Source: Myxococcaceae bacterium (GTDB lineage: Bacteria; Myxococcota; Myxococcia; Myxococcales; Myxococcaceae). From it: DNA of 21,625 nucleotides. The position numbers were made by a program, and so were the translations under genes. Position 1 is the first letter of the stretch. The number at the start of each line of letters is the position of its first letter. The stretch spans positions 1-21,625 of the forward strand of contig JAGSPQ010000001.1 of NCBI GenBank assembly GCA_018262385.1, written 5' to 3'. Below are positions 7,218 to 15,226 of the stretch, one piece after another. The notes below the pieces were generated by a model. It ran no database searches and was not told the origin of the DNA. It was given only the letters and a program-made list of their open reading frames with translations.

Positions 7218-10200
7218 CTAGAACAGGCCGATGTTGAAGTGCACGTTGAACGCCGGCTCGTTCACCACCGCGTCGGGCGCGAGGTTGACTCCGAAGTCGA
7301 GCGCCAGCGGCCCGATCGGGGTGACGTAGCGCAGGCCCGCCCCCACCACCGGGCGCAGCGAGAACCCGGTCGGCGGCGAGAGCCAGAGGTTGCCCGCCTC
7401 GAGGAACAGACCGAGGTCGAACGCGCCGAACGCGGGCAGCCGCACCTCGGCCTTGCCGAGCACGAAGAGCTCGCCTCCCTGGGAGGCGATCTCGTTGCCC
7501 CCCAGCAGCGTCACCGCCGCCGGAGAGCAGCCGATGTTGGTCGCGAGCACCTTGCAGTCGTTGACCTGCTTCTTGTAGCCCTGCCGCTGGTCTTCGGCGA
7601 TCAGCCCGTCTTCGCGAAACCCGCGCAGGCTCGAGCTGCCGCCGAGGAAGAAGCGCTTCACCGGCGGAGTCACCGAGCCGCTGGTGAGCGGGATGATCGT
7701 GCCGCTGCGGCCCGACAGCGCCAGCACCACCTTCCGGTACACCGGCAGGTAGACGCTCAGCGTGCCCGAGAGCTTGAGGAACTGCACCGGCACCGGCTGG
7801 TCCTCTTCGTCGCGGGTGACCAGGGGCAAGGTCGTCTCGATCGCCGTCTGGATCAGCACCCCCTTGCGGGGCACCACCACGTCGTCGCGCAGGTCGATGG
7901 TGGGCGCGAACCGCACGGTGTGGAGCGCGAAGGTGCCGAACAGGAACCGCAGCCGTTCCTGATCGGAGCGCAGCAGGGGAAAGATGATCCCGCTCGGGTT
8001 GTTGACCCGCAGCACGCGCGACCACTCGACCTCGTACTGCAGCTGCAGGGTCAGCTTCGGCCGGGTCCAGTCGATGAAGGGAATGTTGAACACCTTCGAC
8101 CAGTCCACCCCGGGCACCCCGGCGAAGCGGGTGAAGCGGTACGACTGCCGAAAGACGCGCTCGCCGACGAGGTCGAAGCGGGTGCCGATCCCGAAGGGCA
8201 GCAGCCCCCGGTTGGACACCGAGACGTTGCCGCCGCCGCCGAACTGCTCGAGCACGTTGAGATCCGACACGTCGACCTGCCGCGAGAGGGCCAGGCCCGA
8301 GGCGGCGAAGACGTTCAGCTTCAGCCGCGCCTGGAGGTTGATCGCCCGCCCGGCGAGGTTCGGGAACTCGACGTCGACGATCAGCCGCGGACCCTCGGCG
8401 AGGAAGTAGCCCAGGCCCGCTTCCCCCGACAGCCGCGCCCGTTCCCGGACCTCGACCACGATGTCCTTCACCGCGTCGTGCGACTCGGGCGCGAGGATCC
8501 GCACGTCCGCCGCGCGGAAGATCCCTAAGGCCAGCAGGTTGCGCTGCGAGGTGTAGAGCCCTTCCGGATCCAGCGGCTCGCCTTCCTTGAACTCGACCTG
8601 GCTGAGGATCACCGACTCGACCGTGCGCTGGTTTCCGCGCACCAGCACCTTGCCCACCGTCACCTGGGGGCCGCTGGAGACCTTGAAGCTCAGGTCGGCG
8701 CGGGTCCCTTCTTCCTCGAGCCGCAGCTCGGCTTCGACGCTGCCGTAGAGGAAGCCGCGCCGGGCCAGCTGGCGGGCAAGCGACTGCTTCCACTGCTCGA
8801 GCCGGCGAACGCTCAGCGGATCTCCGGGGGCCATCGCGGCCGTGCTGCTCTCGGGGAACCCGGCCGGGCCGCCACCGAACTCGAGCTTGCGCACCAGGGT
8901 CTGCGGCCCCTCGAAGACGGTGAAGCGCACCGTCGCTCCCGAGCGGGCGAGCTCGACCTCCTCGAGCTGCACGCTGGCCCTCGCGTAGCCGCGCTCGCGG
9001 TAGAGCCGCGCCATCGCCTTGGCGGCCTCGAGGTACGCCGCCTCGACCAGCACCGTCTCGGGAGCGGGCAAGGGCGGATCGCCGAACCGCGGGCTCTTCA
9101 CCTGCCCCTCGAGCTGCAGCGGGTCGTCGATCGGATGCACCTCGGTGCCGGTGGCCGGAGTGCTCGCCCGCACCACCTCGGCCAGCACCGCGCCGAGCTC
9201 CTCCGAGCCGATCCCCTGGTTGCCGACGAAGGTCACCTGGCGCACCACCAGCTGCGGCCCCTCGTCGATCACGAACACCACCACCGCCGACCGGGGGGTG
9301 GCGCCCAGGCGCTCGCGCACCGTCACCCGGACGTCGTGGAAGCCGCGGTAGCGGTAGAAGTTCGCCAGCTGGGCAGCGAGCCGATCGGCCACGGTCTGAT
9401 CGAGCTGCTCGCTGCCGTCCCAGCCGATCACCCGCAGCAGGGCGCTGGGGGCGAACGCGGTGTTGCCGAGGAAGCCGAACTCGATCTTCGGCCCGGCCGA
9501 GATCGGCAGCACCAGCACCCCGCCCGGCTCGATCTGCGGCGGATCCACCCGCGCCCGGTAGAAGCGCTCGGCCCGCAGCGTCTCTTTGAGCCGCTCGAGG
9601 CCGGCCTCGATCGCCGCCAGGTCGATCACCGACACCAGGTCGAGCTCGAGCTCACGCATCAGCCGCGGCATCGGGATCCCGGGGTCTCCGGCGACCACCA
9701 CCGCGCTGAGCCGGGTGGGCAGCCCCTCGGCGACGAAGAAGCCGATGTCGATCCCCGCCTCGCCTTCGGTCTCGCGCACCTCGACCTGCGCGTCGCGGTA
9801 GCCGCGCCGGCGGTAGATCTGCAGCACCGCCTCGCGGGCCTGGGCGGCGCGCTCGGGGTAGAACTCCGAGTCGGGCGCGAGCCGGGTGGGCGCCAGCACC
9901 TCCGCGTCGGTGAGCGCCACGTTCCCTTCGACGTAGATCGTGCCGATCGTCTGCTTGGCCTTGATCTCGAAGATCACCCGCAGCCCGGTCGGGAGGTCCT
10001 CGGCGAAGACCTCGACGTCGGCGAAGCGCCCGGTCTCCATCAGCCGCTCGATCGATCGCCGCACCGCGCGCACCGAGAGCCGCTGACCCTTGCGCACCAG
10101 CACCAGCCCCGGAGCCTCCTCCAGCACCTTCGGATCTCCGCCGGCCTGCAGCCGCAGCTCGACTTCCTCGACCAGCCCCTCGGTGGGCTGGCCCGCGTCC

Positions 10201-10256
10201 GGGATCTCGACCGCCACCTGCGCGAGCAGGGCGGCGAGCAGCAGGCTCACTCCCAT
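7218..10256 (-). CDS. Omp85-family outer membrane protein (TamA/BamA-like) with seven apparent POTRA domains
   Basis: This is a 1012-residue outer-membrane beta-barrel protein with a long periplasmic arm. A short signal peptide (MGVSLLLAALLAQVAV) is followed by what I read as seven POTRA domains, near 25-98, 101-178, 181-255, 257-335, 336-450 (with an insertion at about 365-400), 452-530 and 531-605. The barrel follows, from about 610 to the end. It carries the family's hallmark FFLGGSSSLRGF (loop 6, 869-880) and ends with an aromatic residue (HFNIGLF). Two cysteines (901, 910) sit in the loop just after the hallmark and could pair. Omp85 proteins insert barrel proteins or, with TamB, help build the outer membrane. 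The gene directly follows tamB: ATG at 10256 gives a 10-nt overlap, or GTG at 10250 a 4-nt GTGA overlap. A TamA role is therefore likely, though TamA has only three POTRAs and BamA five. Confidence 0.9.
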   Translation of the reverse strand: MGVSLLLAALLAQVAVEIPDAGQPTEGLVEEVELRLQAGGDPKVLEEAPGLVLVRKGQRLSVRAVRRSIERLMETGRFADVEVFAEDLPTGLRVIFEIKAKQTIGTIYVEGNVALTDAEVLAPTRLAPDSEFYPERAAQAREAVLQIYRRRGYRDAQVEVRETEGEAGIDIGFFVAEGLPTRLSAVVVAGDPGIPMPRLMRELELDLVSVIDLAAIEAGLERLKETLRAERFYRARVDPPQIEPGGVLVLPISAGPKIEFGFLGNTAFAPSALLRVIGWDGSEQLDQTVADRLAAQLANFYRYRGFHDVRVTVRERLGATPRSAVVVFVIDEGPQLVVRQVTFVGNQGIGSEELGAVLAEVVRASTPATGTEVHPIDDPLQLEGQVKSPRFGDPPLPAPETVLVEAAYLEAAKAMARLYRERGYARASVQLEEVELARSGATVRFTVFEGPQTLVRKLEFGGGPAGFPESSTAAMAPGDPLSVRRLEQWKQSLARQLARRGFLYGSVEAELRLEEEGTRADLSFKVSSGPQVTVGKVLVRGNQRTVESVILSQVEFKEGEPLDPEGLYTSQRNLLALGIFRAADVRILAPESHDAVKDIVVEVRERARLSGEAGLGYFLAEGPRLIVDVEFPNLAGRAINLQARLKLNVFAASGLALSRQVDVSDLNVLEQFGGGGNVSVSNRGLLPFGIGTRFDLVGERVFRQSYRFTRFAGVPGVDWSKVFNIPFIDWTRPKLTLQLQYEVEWSRVLRVNNPSGIIFPLLRSDQERLRFLFGTFALHTVRFAPTIDLRDDVVVPRKGVLIQTAIETTLPLVTRDEEDQPVPVQFLKLSGTLSVYLPVYRKVVLALSGRSGTIIPLTSGSVTPPVKRFFLGGSSSLRGFREDGLIAEDQRQGYKKQVNDCKVLATNIGCSPAAVTLLGGNEIASQGGELFVLGKAEVRLPAFGAFDLGLFLEAGNLWLSPPTGFSLRPVVGAGLRYVTPIGPLALDFGVNLAPDAVVNEPAFNVHFNIGLF

Positions 10257-13200
10257 TCGAAGCGGAACTTCAAGTCGACGCCGGGATTCCCGACGGACGA
10301 CTCCTGGCTCTGGTTGTCCCACTGCGCCCGCGCAGACACCTTGTCGTTGAACTTGTACTCGGCCTGCGCCTTGGTGCCCCGGCCGGTGACCGGCTGACTG
10401 ACGCCGACCTTCAGGTTGTCGGTCAGGACCTTCGACTCCCAGCTCACCGACGGCTCGGCCTGGCCGGTCGCCTCGTTGAAGGTCGTCGACAGGTGGACCG
10501 CCTGGTCCTTCAGACCGACGTTCTTCTTCAAGAACCGCTGCACCTCGCGCTCGAGCCCGCTGGCCTGGAACAGGGCGTCGGCGGCCAGCCCCGCGCCGGC
10601 TTCGGCGGTGGCGCGCTCGCGGGAAGTCACGCCGAGGGTGAGCAGCGAGACCACGTCGGCCTCCGGCAGTGGCGGCTCGGAGCTGAGCGCCAGCTTCGGA
10701 TCGTCGAGCTTTCCAAACCCCTTCACCCGGACCAGGTACTCGCGAACCTGAGATTGGGCGGTGAGATCGAAGGTGGTGTCCTGCGCGGAAAACTGCACCA
10801 CCCCGCGCGAGATCGAGAACGCCTGCCCGCGCACGAAGCCTTGCGAGCCTTCGACCGTCTCGAGCGTCCCCAGCAACACCGGCTTCACGTTGGTGCCCGC
10901 CAGCTTCAGCTTCCCGGTCAGGCGCGCCCGGGCGAGGTTGTTGTCGATGCGGATGTCGCCCTGGGTGCCGTCGAGGTCGACGTCGAACTTGAGCCACTCG
11001 GTGGGGCGATCGTCGGAAGGAGGCAGCCGCATCGACGCCTTGCTCAACAGCGACTCGAGATCCAGCGGCTGGGTGTAGCGCAGCTTGAGCACGTCGAGCG
11101 CGCCGGCGAGCTGGAAGGCGCCGGGCTTGCCGAAGAAGAGCAGGCTGCCGCTCACCGACGCGGGCAGATCGGCGCGGGCCTGGACGGTGACCTCTTCGAG
11201 ATCGAGGCCCAGCTCGACGGCCTTCACCTCGAACCGCTCGAGCCGAATGTCGCCGCGGCCGCGCACCCGGCCGTCGTTGAGGAAGCCCTCGAAGTCCGAC
11301 AGCAGCACCCGCGCCTCGGAGAACTCGGCCTTGCCCGACAGCGAGCGCACCGCCATCGCCTGGCCGCGCACCTGGAACTTCGCGTCGTGCACTTCGGCCG
11401 AGCCGACCAGGGCGGGCGCCTTCACCGTCCCCGACAGCAGCGCGGTCAGATCGAGCCGCCCAGAGCTGCGCTCGACCTGCGAGACGAAGGTCTCGAGCAG
11501 CCGCAGATCGACCGAGCCGCGCGCCTTCAGATCGACGTTCACCGGCCCCCACGTCCCTTCGGCGTTGAGCGCGGTGTTCGGGCCGCGCACCGAGAAGCTC
11601 GCGACCTCCAGGCGCCCTGCGTCCCACCGCAGGACCACCGGGTATTCGTTGGTCGCGCCCAGCTCGCCCCGCTGAATCGACAGGGTGGTGAGCTCGGCCG
11701 CCAGGTGCGACTCGTCGATCGATCGCAGGTTTCCGCTGCCGGTGATCGTCCCGGCCAGCCCGGCGGTCAGGCCCTGGCGCACCGCCCCCGCGGGAAGAAA
11801 CGCACGCAGCTCGGGCAGCTTGACGGTGAGCCCGCCTTCCCACGGATAGGGCTCTTGGGTCTTCATCGCGACTTCGCCGTTCGCGCCGTCGAACAGCCGG
11901 CCCTTCACCCGCAGATCTTTCCCCTCGAGGCGGGCTTCGAGCTTCAGCGGCCCCAGCGGGTGCTTGTTCCAGGTGACCTGCGGCGCCGAGAGCTGGCCGG
12001 TGACGATCGGCAGCTCGGTGGTGCCGCTGACGATCGCCTCGAGCGCCAGCGCGCCGGTGAGGCCGTGGGCCAGCGCGAGCTCGGCGCCCACCGCCTCGCC
12101 CAGCGAGCCATCGACCAGCCGGGCCCGGAAGTCGAGCGGCCCCGAGAAGGTCCAGCGGCCCTCGGCGGACAAGGTGCCCATCGGGCCGACGAAGGTGGTG
12201 GGCTCGAGCGCCAGCGCCGCGCCCTGCTCGAGCTGCAGCGTCACCTTCCCGTCGCCCACCCTCCGCCCGTAGTAGCGGGTGTTCGCCAGCTCGAGGGCGA
12301 TCGTGGCGTCGACCGCCCTGGCGGGCCCGACGAAGTGCAGCGCGGCGCTGACGTCCCCCTCGAGCACCTGCTGGAACGAGGTGATCGACGGGTGCAGGTG
12401 CGCGATCAGGTCGATCAGGTCTTCGGTGCGGCCGCGCGGCACCCCGGCTTCCGCGGTGATGAACAGGCCGTCGCGGCGAAAGGCCAGATCCGCCCGCCCG
12501 GCGAAGCCGGTGTGGCCCTTCTGGCCGAACATGTTGGGGAAGCTCAGCACCCCGCGCGAGAACTTCAGCGGGCCCTGCACGACTCCCGCCGCGTAGCCGA
12601 ACATCTCGAAGTCGCGCACCGCGACCTGGCCATCGATCTTCACGTCCGCGTAGGGCCCGGCGATGCTGACCGAGGCGGTGCCCTGCCCGGCCCAGGGGAT
12701 CTCGGCGATCGCGCCGAAGTCCGACAGCTGCAACGCGTCGCCGACCGCCTTGACCTCGATGCCGCGGGTGACGTCGTAGAACAGCGTCACGTCTCCGTGC
12801 ACCTGCGTCGCCGACTCTCTGCCTGCCTGGAGGCGAATGGACGAGAACTCGACCCGGTCGCCGTAGAGGCCAATCTTCAGTGCCGCGTGGCCTTGGGGGA
12901 AGGTGAGGATCGTCGGGCCGGCCGAGACCGGGCCGTCCCACGGGCGCGCGGCGAGCACGAAGCGGCCGCCCTTCAAGTCCACCTCGCCGGTCAGCTGCGG
13001 CCTGGGGCTCAGGCTCCCGGTGAGCGTGGCGCGCAGGGTGGCGGGGAAGTCGACCCACGCGCCCGACAGCCCGGCGCGATCGAGGACCCGGGCGAACGAG
13101 ACGTCGTCGGTCTCGACGTGCGCCTTCACCGGATAGCCCGGCTTGAGCTTCAGCTCGCCGCTGACCTTCACCGTGCCGGCGCCGACCCTGGAGAGGAACT

Positions 13201-14149
13201 CCTCGAGCTTCAGCTCGTCTCCCGACCAGCGCGCGCGGGCGGTGAAGTCCCCCGGCTTGAACTGCCCGAGGCGAATCTGGCTGCCCTGGATCTGCGCGGT
13301 GAGCGCCGGGGTGTCGGTGCGGCCGGTGACCAGGATCCGGGTCCACACGTGCCCTTCGGCCGGCTGAAGCCGCGGGCTGCCCGCCAGCCGCGCCAGGCTG
13401 GCCACCGGGCTGAAGAGCTGGGCGTTGATCGCCAGCACCGGCGCCGCGTCACACAGCCCCTCGACGGTGCCGGTGAGCGACAGGCGCGCACCCTCGACGT
13501 TGGTGTCCCCCCGGGTGACCGACAGCTTCTCGTCGCCGACGTCGAGCTCGCCTTCCAGCATCGCCTTGCCGAGGCTCACGTTGCGCTTGCCGTCGAGTCG
13601 CACCTGGCCGCTGCGCATCACCGCCTGCAGCTCGATCGCGTTGCGGCGCGAGCGCCACTCGAGCTCGAGCCCGTCGAGCTGCACCCGCCTCGACTGGGGC
13701 AGCGCCAGCACCAGCGAGCCTTCGCTGATCTGCAGGTGCTCGACCTTCACCCGCTTGAGGATCTCGAGCGGACACCCGGCCGCCTTCGGCCCGGGGGCAG
13801 CCTGGCTCAGGTCGAGCGTGACCCGCGGGCGCACCAGCCGCAGCCGATCGAGCGTCAGCGACGAGAGGAACACGCTGCGCAGCGACACGTACGCCTCGTC
13901 GGCCTCGAGCACCGGCTGGTGGGTCTTCGGATCCGCCAGCGCGATGCGGGTGACCCGAACGCCCTGCTCGAGCGGATCGAGCTCGCAGCGGTCGATCGTC
14001 ACTTCGAACGGAATCCGCTTCGGCAGCTCGGTGCGAAGCGTCTGGCAGGCCCAGCCGGCGGCGCGCTCGGTGCGCAAGGCAAACACCAGCCCGATCGCGC
14101 CCAGCGCAGTCAACAGCAGCGCTACTCGCCAGCGTCGGGACTTGACCAC
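10247..14149 (-). CDS. tamB: TamB / AsmA-like translocation and assembly protein (DUF490)
   Basis: This is a 1300-residue protein, close to the usual TamB length. It has a single N-terminal membrane anchor (residues 9-25, preceded by KSRRWR) and then an AsmA-like start with DRCELDPLEQGVRVTRIALA. A very long repetitive beta-strand region, expected to form a hydrophobic groove across the periplasm, takes up the middle. The C-terminal DUF490 domain (about 950-1300) contains FSISRGVVQFSAQDTTFDLTA and SEPPLPEADVVSLLTLGVTSRE, both typical of TamB. The protein ends in F-E-W-E. TamB relatives carry phospholipids between inner and outer membranes and work with an Omp85 partner, which here is the next gene. 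The GTG start at 14149 has GGGAG with 7-nt spacing and lies 12 nt after the ATPase stop. Confidence 0.92.
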   Translation of the reverse strand: MVKSRRWRVALLLTALGAIGLVFALRTERAAGWACQTLRTELPKRIPFEVTIDRCELDPLEQGVRVTRIALADPKTHQPVLEADEAYVSLRSVFLSSLTLDRLRLVRPRVTLDLSQAAPGPKAAGCPLEILKRVKVEHLQISEGSLVLALPQSRRVQLDGLELEWRSRRNAIELQAVMRSGQVRLDGKRNVSLGKAMLEGELDVGDEKLSVTRGDTNVEGARLSLTGTVEGLCDAAPVLAINAQLFSPVASLARLAGSPRLQPAEGHVWTRILVTGRTDTPALTAQIQGSQIRLGQFKPGDFTARARWSGDELKLEEFLSRVGAGTVKVSGELKLKPGYPVKAHVETDDVSFARVLDRAGLSGAWVDFPATLRATLTGSLSPRPQLTGEVDLKGGRFVLAARPWDGPVSAGPTILTFPQGHAALKIGLYGDRVEFSSIRLQAGRESATQVHGDVTLFYDVTRGIEVKAVGDALQLSDFGAIAEIPWAGQGTASVSIAGPYADVKIDGQVAVRDFEMFGYAAGVVQGPLKFSRGVLSFPNMFGQKGHTGFAGRADLAFRRDGLFITAEAGVPRGRTEDLIDLIAHLHPSITSFQQVLEGDVSAALHFVGPARAVDATIALELANTRYYGRRVGDGKVTLQLEQGAALALEPTTFVGPMGTLSAEGRWTFSGPLDFRARLVDGSLGEAVGAELALAHGLTGALALEAIVSGTTELPIVTGQLSAPQVTWNKHPLGPLKLEARLEGKDLRVKGRLFDGANGEVAMKTQEPYPWEGGLTVKLPELRAFLPAGAVRQGLTAGLAGTITGSGNLRSIDESHLAAELTTLSIQRGELGATNEYPVVLRWDAGRLEVASFSVRGPNTALNAEGTWGPVNVDLKARGSVDLRLLETFVSQVERSSGRLDLTALLSGTVKAPALVGSAEVHDAKFQVRGQAMAVRSLSGKAEFSEARVLLSDFEGFLNDGRVRGRGDIRLERFEVKAVELGLDLEEVTVQARADLPASVSGSLLFFGKPGAFQLAGALDVLKLRYTQPLDLESLLSKASMRLPPSDDRPTEWLKFDVDLDGTQGDIRIDNNLARARLTGKLKLAGTNVKPVLLGTLETVEGSQGFVRGQAFSISRGVVQFSAQDTTFDLTAQSQVREYLVRVKGFGKLDDPKLALSSEPPLPEADVVSLLTLGVTSRERATAEAGAGLAADALFQASGLEREVQRFLKKNVGLKDQAVHLSTTFNEATGQAEPSVSWESKVLTDNLKVGVSQPVTGRGTKAQAEYKFNDKVSARAQWDNQSQESSVGNPGVDLKFRFEWE

Positions 14150-14161
14150 CCACCACTCCCG

Positions 14162-15220
14162 TCAGAGCTTCCCCAAGCCTTCGAGGTATCGATCGATCTC
14201 GGCCAGGTCGACCCCGGCCTTCGCCGGCTTTGACGCAGCAGGTCGGGCCGGATTCATTTCCACCATCGGCGGCGGCGGGGGGGCCGGCTTGGCAGCCAGC
14301 ACCGCCGCGACCGCGACCGGCGCCGGAGGCGGGGGGATCGCCGCACGAGCAGGAGCAGGAGCCCCAGCGACCGGCGCGGCGGCGACCGGCGGCCGAGCGT
14401 GCAGCCCGGTCTCGAGGCCGAGGTTGTTGGCGATCTGCTCGATCAGCGGCCCGTCCATCTCCTGGGTCCGCGCGAGGAACGCCTCGAACAAGGCGTTGTC
14501 ACACAGGGTGTTGATCACCCGCGGAGTACCGCCGCTGCGCCGGTGGAGCACCTCGATCGCATCGGGGGTGAACGGCATCCGCGGGCAACCCGCCAGCCGC
14601 AGCCGGTGCTTCACGTACGCCTCGGTGGAGTCCGAGGTGAACGGCTCGAGGCGGTAGCGCATCGCCACCCGCTGCGCGAGCGGAGCGTCGAGCTTCAGGT
14701 TCTTCTCGATCTCGGGCAGGCCGAAGAACACGAAGCTGATCAGCTTGCGCTCGGGCACCTCGAGGTTCAGCAGCCCGCGGAACTCTTCCATCAGCTCGCG
14801 GGTCTCGAGCATCTGCGCCTCGTCGATCAGCACGACCGCCTTGCGCCCCTGCTCGTAGATCTGCAGCAGCCGCTGGTAGAGCTGAGAGAGCAGCGCCAGC
14901 TTTTCCTGGGCCGGGTTCTCGACTCCCAGCTGCAGCGCGATCCGCTTGAGCAGCCAGTTGGCGGTGATCCCCGAGTGGATGATCACCAGCAGCGCGGCCT
15001 CGTATTCCTCTTCCGGAAGCGAATCGAGCATCCGCCGCGCGAGCGTGGTCTTGCCTGCGCCGATGTCGCCGATCAGCACTGACAGGCCCTTCATGTAGCT
15101 GACCGAGTGGAGCAGCCGGGTGAGCGCCTGCGAGTGCTGGGTGCTGTTGTAATAAAAGCGGCTCACCGGAGCGTTCGAGAACGGTTCCTGCGTGAGCTCG
15201 AAGAAGTCGAGGTACGTCAT
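14162..15220 (-). CDS. ExeA/GspA-type AAA ATPase with Pro/Ala-rich tail
   Basis: This is a 352-residue protein with the compact AAA ATPase domain of the ExeA/GspA (also TniB-like) group. It opens with the family's LDFFELTQEPFSNAP. Walker A is GDIGAGKTT at 51-59, Walker B VVLIDEAQ at 129-136, and the sensor-2 type motif GGTPRVINTLCDNAL follows near 229-243. Residues 275-335 are a Pro/Ala-rich low-complexity linker, and a short charged end (DLAEIDRYLEGLGKL) may be a binding peptide. There is no transmembrane helix or peptidoglycan-binding domain, unlike classical ExeA, and no GspB partner is in sight. The gene starts 6 nt after the SgmX-like stop and ends 12 nt before tamB, so it is translated in the middle of one operon. 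Its role is unknown; polar assembly or a mechanical/regulatory function linked to the TPR protein is inference. Confidence 0.88.
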   Translation of the reverse strand: MTYLDFFELTQEPFSNAPVSRFYYNSTQHSQALTRLLHSVSYMKGLSVLIGDIGAGKTTLARRMLDSLPEEEYEAALLVIIHSGITANWLLKRIALQLGVENPAQEKLALLSQLYQRLLQIYEQGRKAVVLIDEAQMLETRELMEEFRGLLNLEVPERKLISFVFFGLPEIEKNLKLDAPLAQRVAMRYRLEPFTSDSTEAYVKHRLRLAGCPRMPFTPDAIEVLHRRSGGTPRVINTLCDNALFEAFLARTQEMDGPLIEQIANNLGLETGLHARPPVAAAPVAGAPAPARAAIPPPPAPVAVAAVLAAKPAPPPPPMVEMNPARPAASKPAKAGVDLAEIDRYLEGLGKL

Positions 15221-15226
15221 GGCGGG

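Noticed and set aside
10257..13346. Extension of the Omp85 frame far upstream, into tamB
   Set aside because: The upstream part is out-of-frame tamB sequence. The signal peptide and first POTRA place the true start at 10256 or 10250.
10493..14233. A 1246-codon open frame on the plus strand opposite tamB
   Set aside because: It is rich in Arg, Gln, His and Glu with no recognisable domain, and mirrors the codon bias of the real TamB gene in GC-rich DNA.
14162..15220. Reading the ExeA-type ATPase as a TniB transposition protein
   Set aside because: No transposase, terminal repeats or target duplication are seen, and it sits in a tight chromosomal operon.
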